DNA of 64,000 nt from Sulfolobales archaeon (GTDB lineage Archaea > Thermoproteota > Thermoprotei_A > Sulfolobales > NBVN01), in contig JAOAKA010000002.1 of assembly GCA_026413885.1 (NCBI GenBank), positions 62,001-126,000 of the forward strand, read 5' to 3'. Positions 52,781 through 61,442 of this stretch are shown piece after piece. The notes below the pieces were generated by a model. It saw only the letters and a list, made by a program, of their open reading frames with translations, was not told the DNA's origin and ran no database searches. Position 1 is the stretch's first letter, and each line of letters begins with the position of its first letter. A program made the position numbers and the translations under genes.

Positions 52781-53818
52781 ATGCATGGTAGACTGATGAC
52801 GCTGATGTGTTTCTTTCTCTTAGTGCTAGCCATCTCAACTTCTTCAGCTATAGCTAGCTCCAGTCTTGAAAAACATACTCCAGACTTTCAGTTACGGTTA
52901 TCAAATTACGGTGACGTATGGACCCAACAGGAAATCACAACTTTTACAGAAATCTTGAAGAATATGAAGAAATACGGACTAGCTAGTGTTGTAGGCGCCC
53001 TTACGGAGAGCGAAAACACTCTTAACACACTGATCAATAAGCTTCGACACATCGATGAAAAACTCTCACTAGCTATAGAGGTAATCCTCGGTAGATCTAG
53101 AGATATTCCGAGAAACCTCATTGCGAAAATTGAGGCAGCCACTACATCTAGTAAAAATGTAAGCAACTTAGTTAGAGTAATAAACGAGCTCTATGTAGGT
53201 GGTGAGCTAAATAGTGTAGAGTATCTAACACTTATGGGATACGTTGCAAACAAATTTAAAGCCAGCTACATTGAAGACCCTCAAACACTCGCGAATGTGG
53301 GAAGAGCTGTAGAAGAAATAACTTCCACTTTCTCGAGCTCTCTACTCCCACTTATTCCAGAACCTAGTCCATCAATTAGGCAGGGTGTTAGAGAACTCTT
53401 CATTAAGTTCTACGAGGTCCCTAGACCTATAGTGATGTATTTAGTGGTTGCGGTGCTTCTGCCTCTCGCAGCCTACTTCACATATAGCCTCAGCTCTCGC
53501 TCTCGATATCCAGCATTCGTGAGAAAGGCGCTCCGGACCTCAGACCTCTTAATTTCAAGCCTAAGCTTCCCAGAAGACACTGTTTCCATATATTGGTTAG
53601 CGGTAGATATACTGTCTAAAGTAGTCGCAGTTAAACCCTGGGAAACTCATAGAGAGTATCTAGCTAGATTAGAAAGAGAGTTCTCAAATCAGCGTGTGCT
53701 CTCGGTATTTAGAGTTCTCACAGAGGAGTACGAGAAAGTTCGCTATGCTGGTTTAGCTAGCTCTCTAAATCGAAGAGTGTTAGTAGATCTATTGTTCTAT
53801 ATAGAGAAAGAGCTGTAG
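52781..53818 (+). CDS. Secreted/membrane protein with DUF4129-like C-terminus
   Basis: 345 residues. Signal peptide (LMCFFLLVLAISTSSAIA, about 6-23), a helical extracytoplasmic domain (25-205), one membrane helix (IVMYLVVAVLLPLAAYFTY, about 213-231) and a cytoplasmic tail containing PWETHREYLARLERE and LTEEYEKVRYAG, the DUF4129 pattern. DUF4129 proteins often accompany MoxR/DUF58 operons, which are not present here. ATG start; monocistron. Confidence 0.78.
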   Translation: MHGRLMTLMCFFLLVLAISTSSAIASSSLEKHTPDFQLRLSNYGDVWTQQEITTFTEILKNMKKYGLASVVGALTESENTLNTLINKLRHIDEKLSLAIEVILGRSRDIPRNLIAKIEAATTSSKNVSNLVRVINELYVGGELNSVEYLTLMGYVANKFKASYIEDPQTLANVGRAVEEITSTFSSSLLPLIPEPSPSIRQGVRELFIKFYEVPRPIVMYLVVAVLLPLAAYFTYSLSSRSRYPAFVRKALRTSDLLISSLSFPEDTVSIYWLAVDILSKVVAVKPWETHREYLARLEREFSNQRVLSVFRVLTEEYEKVRYAGLASSLNRRVLVDLLFYIEKEL

Positions 53819-53932
53819 CAAGACAAATTACATGTAGACCCCGCGTTCTACTCTGTAAGCTAGCTGTAATAGATGTATATCGAGCATGTAGCTGATGACT
53901 ATAACAGCTTCTACATACTGTAAGTATTTAAG

Positions 53933-54325
53933 TTGAAGCTCTCATCTACTGAGGGAATAGCCCTGGCTGAGGAAGTTAAAACTGGGGGAGCTGTATCTGA
54001 AGAAGAGAGAATTTGGGGGTTAATAGCTTGGCTACTCTCAGTCGTTGGTGCGGTAATCACTCTAGCGCTGAAACCTACATATCGTTATGCTAGATATTGG
54101 GCGTATCTATCGATAGCGTTCTTTATAGCGGTGATAGTATCTGGAGTTGTAGCCACTATAGTAGGACTGATACCTCTTATAGGGTGGTTTATAAGCTTGC
54201 TGATATCTATAGCACTCCTCGTGATATACATAATCGGCATCATAAAGTCTCTAGCACCAGAATTCTGGAGACCTCCGATAATCTACGACGTAGCTCGGAT
54301 GCTGGGAATAGAGAAACTTAAATAA
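53933..54325 (+). CDS. Small integral membrane protein (DUF4870-like)
   Basis: 130 residues with three membrane helices (about 28-46, 55-75, 80-104) and a soluble tail ending DVARMLGIEKLK. The ERIWGLIAWLLSVVGAVITL start and repeated short helices resemble DUF4870/TMEM proteins of unknown function. TTG start; no nearer alternative start exists in frame. Flanked by 114 bp upstream and 181 bp downstream with no supported feature. Confidence 0.65.
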   Translation: MKLSSTEGIALAEEVKTGGAVSEEERIWGLIAWLLSVVGAVITLALKPTYRYARYWAYLSIAFFIAVIVSGVVATIVGLIPLIGWFISLLISIALLVIYIIGIIKSLAPEFWRPPIIYDVARMLGIEKLK

Positions 54326-54506
54326 GTCGAGCTCTTACATCTCCACTAAATACTCTTTATTTAATTACCTAGCTCAATGAGTAAGGCAGTCACGGAGTGT
54401 TCAAGTGATAGATTGCGAACTAAACTTGTTTAAAGCTATAAGTTTAAGCCGCCTATTCCCCGTTTTAGCTCTCTGTCACATAGATTAGATACTTGACTTA
54501 TCTGCT

Positions 54507-55793
54507 CTATTTAGAGAGGTTTTCAATCTCACTTAACCTATTCTGTCTATCTCTAAACACATCACCAACTTTCTTATTGTTGCTCACAGGCTGACCTCCT
54601 CCCAGCAAACAGCCCCTAGGACACAGTTCGAAGACTGTTGCTCTCTCTATTTTTATTTTCTGAAGATCTGTCAGAGAGTTTATCTTGGGTAGCTCGATCT
54701 TTCTATATAGTACGTAGTCTGGATTCTCGTCTCTCAGAGAGTGATAGTCCAGCTTCTTAAGAGCTATCTGAATCTCTCTAGCAGTTAGAACTCTAGGAAG
54801 CACTCTCTTCCAAGAAGTACACTGTGTTATGTACGCAGTTCCCGGCGGGATGCTCACTCTGACTTCAGCAATCTCTAGGTCAGGTAGTGTTTTCTGAAGC
54901 AGTAATTTCTCAGCAGGCGATCTAGCTACTAGAACGCTCTTCTCTGCATCAATAACGCTTAGGGGGTCGTAGATTGTCACCCTCTTAAAACCTAGAGCTC
55001 TGAGGCCGCTGACGACTTGAAGTGGGGTTAGTCCTTCAGCTTCAGATATAGATGCTAGAACCTCCGGCTCTACATACGCCTCCACTACGAGTCTTTTTCT
55101 AGCTTCTGCTAACACTCTATCTACATCTAGTCTATAGGAAACAGCACCGGCGGGGCAATATGCTGCACAGAGACCACAGTAGACGCAGTTTGAATTAGCT
55201 AGAGATTCTCCAAATGGTGTAGAAACAAGGGTTTGAATACCTCTATGAACGTAACTCAGTACTTTAGCTCCCACTCTAGAGCATAACTCAATACATCTCC
55301 CACAGACGAAACACTTAGACTGATCGAACCAGATTGGGCCACCGTTAATTACTTTAGTCTCTCTCTCTACGTAGCTAAATCTCTTCCTATATGCTCTTAA
55401 TTCAAAACCTAGCGCAGTCTTCTTAACCAGCTCTAAAACCTCAGCTAGCTGTATTGGACAACCCCGCAGATAGTAATCTACTTTAACAAAGCTGCCTATA
55501 GGTTTAGAAACCCCTGCTGCTCCCTGCACTCCACCTAGATGTGCACATGAACCTAAGGCTACAAGGTATTTAGCCCTACCTCTAACTTCGTAGAGTAGTC
55601 TTACATCTCTCTCACTAACTACAGAACCTTCAACTAGAGCTACATCGACTTCCTCTAGCTCTCTCGATATGCCGGCTAGAGGCCAGTATACTATTTCTAC
55701 TCCAAGTTGTTCTAAGAGATTGAAGAAGTCTCTATTTACTAAATTGTATTCACAGCCGTCGCAGCCTGTTAGAGCTACTATTGCGAGTTTCAC
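54507..55793 (-). CDS. NiFe-hydrogenase small subunit fused to ferredoxin and degenerate FeFe H-domain
   Basis: 428 residues from GTG 55793, one base after the large-subunit stop. Domain 1 (1-130) is a NiFe small subunit: proximal-cluster cysteines C11, C14 (TGCDGCEYN), C83 (GSCAHLGG), C112 (RGCPI). Domain 2 (155-218) holds two [4Fe-4S] clusters (CFVCGRCIELC, CVYCGLCAAYC), joined by the RGIQT linker seen in FeFe hydrogenases and NuoG. Domain 3 (220-428) resembles an FeFe-hydrogenase H-domain: AYVEPEVLASISEAEGL, LRALGFKRV, a TQCTSW remnant of the TSCCPxW motif (C325), and an intact third motif CPRGCLLGGGQP (C391, C395). The middle MPCxxK motif is missing. No known H-cluster can be assembled, so electron transfer is the likely role. 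Confidence 0.9.
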   Translation of the reverse strand: MKLAIVALTGCDGCEYNLVNRDFFNLLEQLGVEIVYWPLAGISRELEEVDVALVEGSVVSERDVRLLYEVRGRAKYLVALGSCAHLGGVQGAAGVSKPIGSFVKVDYYLRGCPIQLAEVLELVKKTALGFELRAYRKRFSYVERETKVINGGPIWFDQSKCFVCGRCIELCSRVGAKVLSYVHRGIQTLVSTPFGESLANSNCVYCGLCAAYCPAGAVSYRLDVDRVLAEARKRLVVEAYVEPEVLASISEAEGLTPLQVVSGLRALGFKRVTIYDPLSVIDAEKSVLVARSPAEKLLLQKTLPDLEIAEVRVSIPPGTAYITQCTSWKRVLPRVLTAREIQIALKKLDYHSLRDENPDYVLYRKIELPKINSLTDLQKIKIERATVFELCPRGCLLGGGQPVSNNKKVGDVFRDRQNRLSEIENLSK

Positions 55794-55794
55794 T

Positions 55795-57072
55795 CTACTC
55801 CACCCCTCTAACAATGTGTACCGCGCACGGGATGCATGGGTCATATGCTCTTACAAGAGACTCCACCAGCTTGCGGATGGCTTCCTCACTAGCACTGTCA
55901 GTGATTAGCTTTCTAACTAGTGCTGTAGCAGATAGCTCTATGTGTTCAGTATTCATAACTGTTGGAGTAACTATATCTGCTCTCGTAACTCTCCGATCTC
56001 TACTGACTTCATAGTAGTGTATCAGCAATCCTCTAGGAGCTTCAACAACACCTAGTCCAGCAGATGCTACCTTATTTGTGAGAACCGGCTCAAGCTTTAA
56101 CTCTCTATGCGATAACTCATCTATACTCTGGATTAAGGAGTCCAACACGATCCTTGATTCAAGTGCTTTAGCATAGATATTAGAGTACGGATTCTCTTTC
56201 AATACTCCCGCATATCTAACTACATATTCTCTCTCACTGCTGTCGAGACCTCCATTCTTTAAGGTGCTCAAAAGCCTCGCTCTCGAGCCGACGTGGAAAA
56301 CTTCATCTATGAAGAGACATTTCCTGCTGTTAGAGTAGTCAGTCCGACGCTCCTTGAAAACCTCTCTGTAGTTATCTGAAGTAACGTAGACATTTCCATT
56401 CGGTGTATCGAGATAGTAGGGTGGGGATCTAGGTATAGTGGTTTTAACAGATTCTGTAAGAGCTGCGTAGAAGGGTGCTGGGTCGGCAATCTCTGGGAGC
56501 TTAATGTCGAGAATCTTCGCTGTAAGGTCTTCGAGTAGAGGTTTTGAAGCTCTGAGTAACTCCACAGCTGACTTTAGCACTCTGGAGTTTATGTAGGTAA
56601 AGAATCTGCCCATAAAGTAGTTGTTTGGTGATGTAAGTCTACCACAGATAAGTCTTATAGCTTTAGTTACGTAGCTATTGATTTCTAGAGTAATCTTCGT
56701 GATGTAATCCAGCTCGTTTTTACCTATATGATCTGGTGCGGCCAATACCCCCAGATGAATTACGTGGTTTTGAACTAACCCTAACTTATTGCATATATCT
56801 CTGAGTTCTGCGATGTCTTTCGATGTCTCTACTCCAGCTATTTGTTCAGCAGCAATAGCAGCAGCCCAAAAGTGGGGGTGGCTACATACTCCACAAATTC
56901 TTGAAGCTATTAGTGGTACTTCACCAATGTCTCGCCCAATAACTAAGCTCTCGAAACCTCTCAAACTGAGTAGGGAACTATATGAGACTCTGACGAGTCC
57001 TCTATCTAGAGCTACTTCTACTTTAGATTCTCCAGCAACTCTATCTACTTCCCAGCCTAGTAGTCTACTTAT
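55795..57072 (-). CDS. NiFe-hydrogenase large subunit (group 3-like)
   Basis: About 425 residues. Both NiFe-binding motifs are intact: RICGVCSHPHF and the C-terminal DPCIPCAVH, giving four cysteines. The N-terminus WEVDRVAGESKVEV is clearly homologous to the family's RIEGH region, but the frame has no ATG, GTG or TTG upstream of it. The only canonical start is TTG 56964, inside the conserved region. GAGGTGA lies 6 nt before an ATA at 57072, which I take as the probable start. The conserved Glu of RIEGH is Ala. Only six residues follow the last motif His. Read after the HoxU-like gene (8-bp overlap). Confidence 0.88.
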   Translation of the reverse strand: MSRLLGWEVDRVAGESKVEVALDRGLVRVSYSSLLSLRGFESLVIGRDIGEVPLIASRICGVCSHPHFWAAAIAAEQIAGVETSKDIAELRDICNKLGLVQNHVIHLGVLAAPDHIGKNELDYITKITLEINSYVTKAIRLICGRLTSPNNYFMGRFFTYINSRVLKSAVELLRASKPLLEDLTAKILDIKLPEIADPAPFYAALTESVKTTIPRSPPYYLDTPNGNVYVTSDNYREVFKERRTDYSNSRKCLFIDEVFHVGSRARLLSTLKNGGLDSSEREYVVRYAGVLKENPYSNIYAKALESRIVLDSLIQSIDELSHRELKLEPVLTNKVASAGLGVVEAPRGLLIHYYEVSRDRRVTRADIVTPTVMNTEHIELSATALVRKLITDSASEEAIRKLVESLVRAYDPCIPCAVHIVRGVE

Positions 57073-57718
57073 CTCTACTCACCTCAGAAATTATCTTCTT
57101 CAACTCCCCCGGGAGAAAAGACCAGAAGAACTTAGCAGCTGCTTCTAATTTCTCTCCATCTACACCGTGTTTTTCATATAGGTCCCTCATGGAGTCTCTC
57201 CAGAGCTCCGGGTCTTCTATATAGCCTCTACACCCCAAGCAGGGAACTCCATTACGTGTACACTCAGCTGAGCAGCCGGCAGCAGTTAGAGGGCCTAAAC
57301 ACGGCTCTCCCTTAGCAACTAGACAATCGTCTCCAGTGAGAGGACACTCAGAGCAGACTGGGAATTCCCCGAGATTTAACTGCTTTGAGAGATCTAGAAG
57401 AGAGCAGCTAGTCTTCCTTAAACAACTCCAACACTTAATTCTATGGGTTGAGAGGAGGAGCTGGAAGTTCATCCTCCTATATGTATCTAGCTCCCTACTC
57501 TCAGTCACTATCTTAGCTCCATCAGATACTGGGAACTTACACGCAGGCACTACTCTACCGTTTACTAAGACTACGCAGAGTCTACAGGTAGCCTCACTAA
57601 AGAAGTCATTGAGGTAGCACAGCACTGGGACTCTATATCCAGCTTTTTCAACTGCTTCTATTATAGGGACACCGGGAGGTACTTCGACTTCTACTCCATT
57701 AACGTATACTTTAACCAT
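57065..57718 (-). CDS. NuoG/HoxU-like iron-sulfur subunit
   Basis: 217 residues. N-terminal plant-type [2Fe-2S] domain (cysteines 34, 45, 48, 60) and the His-Cys [4Fe-4S] motif THRIKCWSCLRKTSC (His92, Cys96, 99, 105), followed by further cysteine pairs (CSECPLTGDDC; CLGCRGY). It connects the flavin subunit to the hydrogenase. Starts 3 bp after the NuoF-like gene. Short relative to NuoG because the molybdopterin-like domain is absent, as in HoxU. Confidence 0.92.
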   Translation of the reverse strand: MVKVYVNGVEVEVPPGVPIIEAVEKAGYRVPVLCYLNDFFSEATCRLCVVLVNGRVVPACKFPVSDGAKIVTESRELDTYRRMNFQLLLSTHRIKCWSCLRKTSCSLLDLSKQLNLGEFPVCSECPLTGDDCLVAKGEPCLGPLTAAGCSAECTRNGVPCLGCRGYIEDPELWRDSMRDLYEKHGVDGEKLEAAAKFFWSFLPGELKKIISEVSRDK

Positions 57719-57721
57719 ATC

Positions 57722-59542
57722 CTACACCTTCTTAATTGCTCCGAAGGGACATGCGATTAGACATTGACCACACTTAATGCAGATGTCGTAGTTTATTCTA
57801 TGGACTTCTCCCGGAGAGCCGGATATAGCTCCTACCTGGCAGACTCTAGCACACTGTGTACATCCTCTACATAGAGCTGGATCTACTGAATACTTAACGA
57901 GTTTAGCACAGACTTTTGCTGGACATCTTCGGTTAACTACGTGTTCTACATACTCATCTTTGAAGTACCTCAACGTCGAGAGTATCGGATTGGGAGCAGT
58001 TCCACCTAGCGCGCAGAGACTCGATCTAGCTATACTTTCACCTAGTTCTTGAGCTACCTCTATATCTTCTAGAGAAGCTTCTCCACTAGTGAGTCTCTCT
58101 AGTAGGTCACTTAAGTGTCTCATACCGACTCTGCAGGGCAGGCACTTACCGCATGATTCAGCGAGAGTGAAGCTTGTGAAGAATTTAGCTACATCCACCA
58201 TGCAGTTGCTGTCGTCTATCACTACCAGACCTCCAGAACCCATAATAGCTCCATAGCTCTGCAGGCTCTCGTAATCCATCTCGAGGTCCATTAACTCAGC
58301 TGGAATGCAGCCCCCGCTTGGTCCACCTATTTGAACAGCTTTAACTTTCCTTCCCTCTATAGATCCTCCAGCTAGATCGAAAACTAACGTCTTTATCTTT
58401 GTTCCAATAGGTACCTCGTAGACTCCAGTCCTCTTTACAGCACCTGTAACACAGAACATCTTAGTTCCTCGAGACTTCTCAGTTCCGTGCTTTACGAATT
58501 CTTCAACACCAGTCTGAAATATAGTAGCTACATGTGCTAAAGTCTCTACATTGTTGATGACGGTAGGCCTGCCCCAGAGTCCGTGAGTAGCTGGGTAGGG
58601 AGGTCTCTGTCTAGGTCTAGATCTACCTTCGATAGCAGCTATTAGAGCTGTTTCCTCACCACATACGAAAGCACCAGCACTTCTATAGACTTCTACATCG
58701 AAGTTGAAGTTGGAGCTGAGAATGTTCTTCCCTAGAAAACCGAGCTTTCTGGCGTCTTCAACAGCTTTCTCAAGTCTATCGGCCATGAGTGGTTTTTCAG
58801 CTCTTACGAAAATTATCCCTCTAGTAGCTCCAACTGCGTAGCCAGCTATTATAAGTCCTTCTAGAACTCTATGTGGGTCTGATTCCGCTAGAAGTCTATT
58901 CATAAATGCTCCAGGATCTCCTTCATCACCGTTACATATGACATATTTAACGTCGTTCTTCTGCTCGTACGCTATCTTCCACTTTAGCCAGGTTGGGAAT
59001 CCAGCACCTCCTCTACCTCTTAACCCAGAGGTCTTAATGACCTCTATGACTTCTTCCTGCTTCATGTAGAGGGCTTTCTTAAGTCCTAAGTAACCGCCTG
59101 TCTCTATGTAGTCGTAGATCGACTCAGGGTCTACTAGTCCGCAGTTTCTCGATACATATCTAACTTGATATCTCCAGAAATCTACTTCTTCTAGTGCCGG
59201 CGGTCCCCCGGACCCTGTTTTAAATCTAACTGCGGTAGCTTCTGAGAGATCTCCCTCGGAGTAATTCTTAATTATGTGCTCGATCTGCTCAGTCTTCACG
59301 TTTCCATATATAGCTGGCGGCAGGCCTTCTCTAGCTAACTCTATCCACGGATCCATGAAGCACAGACCTGTGCATCCTACTCTATATACCTCGGCATCCA
59401 CTCCGTGTTCTTCAACGACTTTAATGACTTTCCTGTATACCTCTCCCGCTCCAGCTGCTAGAGTGCAGCTCGATATAGGTACTCTAATTCTAAAGCCTCT
59501 ACTGCCGTACAGAATTCTATTTAGAGAAGTTTGTGTGAGCAT
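57722..59542 (-). CDS. NuoF/HoxF-like FMN and NAD(P)-binding subunit with ferredoxin tail
   Basis: 606 residues. N-terminal thioredoxin-like [2Fe-2S] domain (about 20-100, CTLAAGAGEVY and GCTGLC); NuoF core with GRGGAGFPTWLKWK (176-189), CNGDEGDPGAF and SAGAFVCGEETAL for FMN and NAD(P)H; SLBB region; cluster motif SCGKCLPCRVG. Then a C-terminal two-[4Fe-4S] ferredoxin (CRGCTQCARVC, CIKCGQCLIAC). This architecture is that of HydB-type electron-bifurcating or bidirectional hydrogenases. Read 19 bp after the NuoE-like gene. Confidence 0.96.
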   Translation of the reverse strand: MLTQTSLNRILYGSRGFRIRVPISSCTLAAGAGEVYRKVIKVVEEHGVDAEVYRVGCTGLCFMDPWIELAREGLPPAIYGNVKTEQIEHIIKNYSEGDLSEATAVRFKTGSGGPPALEEVDFWRYQVRYVSRNCGLVDPESIYDYIETGGYLGLKKALYMKQEEVIEVIKTSGLRGRGGAGFPTWLKWKIAYEQKNDVKYVICNGDEGDPGAFMNRLLAESDPHRVLEGLIIAGYAVGATRGIIFVRAEKPLMADRLEKAVEDARKLGFLGKNILSSNFNFDVEVYRSAGAFVCGEETALIAAIEGRSRPRQRPPYPATHGLWGRPTVINNVETLAHVATIFQTGVEEFVKHGTEKSRGTKMFCVTGAVKRTGVYEVPIGTKIKTLVFDLAGGSIEGRKVKAVQIGGPSGGCIPAELMDLEMDYESLQSYGAIMGSGGLVVIDDSNCMVDVAKFFTSFTLAESCGKCLPCRVGMRHLSDLLERLTSGEASLEDIEVAQELGESIARSSLCALGGTAPNPILSTLRYFKDEYVEHVVNRRCPAKVCAKLVKYSVDPALCRGCTQCARVCQVGAISGSPGEVHRINYDICIKCGQCLIACPFGAIKKV

Positions 59543-59561
59543 ATCTCAGTCCTCACAACAC

Positions 59562-60068
59562 CTACTCTCTAGCTTTAGATCTATAGTTGAAAACCAGTCT
59601 TCTACCTGCTTGTGGTGTGAGTTTTCCATGTACGTATCTCTCAGAGCCGTCTGAAGATAGAACCATAGCTACTGGAGCTAGACTGCAGCAACCAAAACAT
59701 CTAGCTTTCTCAACTGTAAGCAAGCCATCTTCTGTAGTCGATCTTCCATTTGAGAGTCCAGCACTTCTTCTTATAGCTTCATATACTTCAGAAGCACCGC
59801 GGAGATAGCAAGCAGTACCGAAGCAGACGTAGATGATGTACCTACCTACAGGCTCTAATCTAAATTGGTGGTAGAATGTAGCTACATTGAGAACTTCGGA
59901 GAGGGATACCCCCAACTTCTCTGAGACTTCCTCGAGACTCTCTCTCGGTAGGTATCTAAAGGTCTTCTGAATTTCTTGAAGTATCTGCACCAGCCTGCCT
60001 CTATCGCAGCCGTACTTAGAGACTACTTCACCAACTACTTCTCTCGGGTTCAGGCGCCCCCTATACAT
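59562..60068 (-). CDS. NuoE/HoxE-like [2Fe-2S] subunit
   Basis: 168 residues. A helical start (LVQILQEIQKTFRYLPRESLEEVSEKLGVSLSEV) and a thioredoxin-like domain with cluster cysteines in CFGTACYLRGA and CFGCCSLAPV. It is the first gene of the hydrogenase operon. ATG with GGAG about 6 nt upstream. The 66-bp region before it is very AT-rich (several TTAATT elements), so it must hold the operon promoter, but I cannot pick one TATA box. Confidence 0.94.
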   Translation of the reverse strand: MYRGRLNPREVVGEVVSKYGCDRGRLVQILQEIQKTFRYLPRESLEEVSEKLGVSLSEVLNVATFYHQFRLEPVGRYIIYVCFGTACYLRGASEVYEAIRRSAGLSNGRSTTEDGLLTVEKARCFGCCSLAPVAMVLSSDGSERYVHGKLTPQAGRRLVFNYRSKARE

Positions 60069-60134
60069 ATATCTCCTGAATATGATTAAAGTAGTAGTTA
60101 ATTTAGAGTAATTAAGTTTAATTCAGTTTAGCAA

Positions 60135-61025
60135 TCAGACCTTCGGGAAGAAGTATTTACACCTACAAGCTCTATTTCTAACACATCTACCGAGTACTAG
60201 CTCAGATATTCTCGTAGCTAAGTACTTCACACTTCTACAGATTTCTGACGCACAGTTTACTTCCTCTAGTAGGTTGAGGATCTTAATCACATTATTTACA
60301 GCTACTTCAACATCTTGTAGTAGTGTGGCACTTATCGCAGCTCTCGCTATCTCCAATATCCTCAGTAGATTTGAGTCACTACTCAACTTACTCTGGTCTG
60401 CTGTTATTAAGAGGTCGAAGATCTCTTTAACGTACTCTATAGATACAGCTAGATCTAGAGCTTCATAGGAGTCTAGAGAGCCGTCAGCAACACTCTGCTT
60501 TAAGCTTCTGAGAAAGTATAGGTACTTCCTATAGAACTCTCTATATGTTACTAGTGCTGAAGGATCTCGCTCCTCTATATTCTCAACTAGCTTACTTGAA
60601 GTCGCCTCCATAGTCTTCAGCAGGGAGACTAAGTCTGTTTTAACATCTGAGAAAGCTAGTTCATGTGTGTCTAAATCTGGATTCGCTATTAAGATAAAGC
60701 TAGTAACGTAGTTCTTTAGCTCCTCAGACAGTTTTAAAACATGTTCGTATTCTGCTTTTAACTTAACTCTAGTTACTCCCTCTACATATGACGCTACCAG
60801 CTTTCTAATAGCTATACTAGAGCTATCTAACTCTACTAATACGTTAACTTCCTCATTTTGCTCACTACTTGCTGTAGGTGATACAGTTATCTTAGACCCA
60901 TCGAAGTGTAGCAGCACTCTGTCTCCAGGTTTGATGCCTAAAGCGTCAGCCCATCTTTTTGGAACCACTATCGATAGCGAGCCTCTACCGACAATATTTG
61001 CTTTCTTAACTAAGCGCTCAGACAT
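60135..61025 (-). CDS. AbrB-PhoU domain regulator
   Basis: 296 residues. A SpoVT-AbrB DNA-binding domain (KANIVGRGSLSIVVPKRWADALGIKPGDRVLL, about 8-40) precedes two PhoU-type helical bundles, the archaeal layout of a phosphate-response regulator. The end contains a cysteine group (CVRNRACRC) that is unusual and may bind metal. ATG start 33 bp after a TATA box. No phosphate transporter is present nearby, so its targets are elsewhere or are the hydrogenase operon that follows. Confidence 0.9.
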   Translation of the reverse strand: MSERLVKKANIVGRGSLSIVVPKRWADALGIKPGDRVLLHFDGSKITVSPTASSEQNEEVNVLVELDSSSIAIRKLVASYVEGVTRVKLKAEYEHVLKLSEELKNYVTSFILIANPDLDTHELAFSDVKTDLVSLLKTMEATSSKLVENIEERDPSALVTYREFYRKYLYFLRSLKQSVADGSLDSYEALDLAVSIEYVKEIFDLLITADQSKLSSDSNLLRILEIARAAISATLLQDVEVAVNNVIKILNLLEEVNCASEICRSVKYLATRISELVLGRCVRNRACRCKYFFPKV

Positions 61026-61053
61026 CTATACCCAAGTTAAAACACCTACAATA

Positions 61054-61062
61054 CTTATAAAC
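61054..61062 (-). promoter_or_regulatory. TATA box of the AbrB-PhoU gene
   Basis: On the minus strand GTTTATAAG, centred 33 bp before the ATG at 61025. Confidence 0.6.
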
Positions 61063-61442
61063 AACTTATTAAATATCTACGTGTTGATGGGGTGAGTCTG
61101 GAAGACAGATCTTCGCGGCAGCAGCTCTCACACTCTTCTCGAAGACATCTCGAAGACTCTGCGATATATAGGTAAGTATTTAGAAGATTCTCACCGAATG
61201 TCTCACCAGCATTAAGGCAGACTACCTAGCTCGAGAGAGATAGAGCTACAGAAAGACCTATAAATTAATTCATAAACTAAGCGGCTAACTCAGTAACTAA
61301 ATTCGGAACTCAAACACCTTAAAGAACCAGTAGCTTCAGCTATCCAACTAAGCCGGCAGAGAATATAGTCTAGCTACACAAGTAGGTAAGCTAGTACACT
61401 ACCTACACTACCAACCTATAAATAGATACACTAACAACCGCC
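61063..61442. other. Gene-free stretch (380 bp)
   Basis: No supported gene. A plus-strand TATA-like CTTATTAAATAT (61065-61076) could start a transcript, and a direct repeat TCTCGAAGAC occurs twice 3 bp apart near 61136-61158. Two other TATA-like elements lie at about 61258 and 61421. A short frame from GTG 61092 (27 codons) is not convincing. Confidence 0.4.

Noticed and set aside
53880-53932. CTGATGA near the membrane-protein gene at 53933
   Set aside because: First base of box C is wrong and no C'/D set follows.
54377-54433. 18-codon frame after a TATA-like box
   Set aside because: Too short to support and no similarity to anything recognised.
61092-61175. Short leaderless frame from GTG 61092 (27 codons)
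   Set aside because: Very short, low-complexity Ser/Arg content and no support beyond a TATA-like box.
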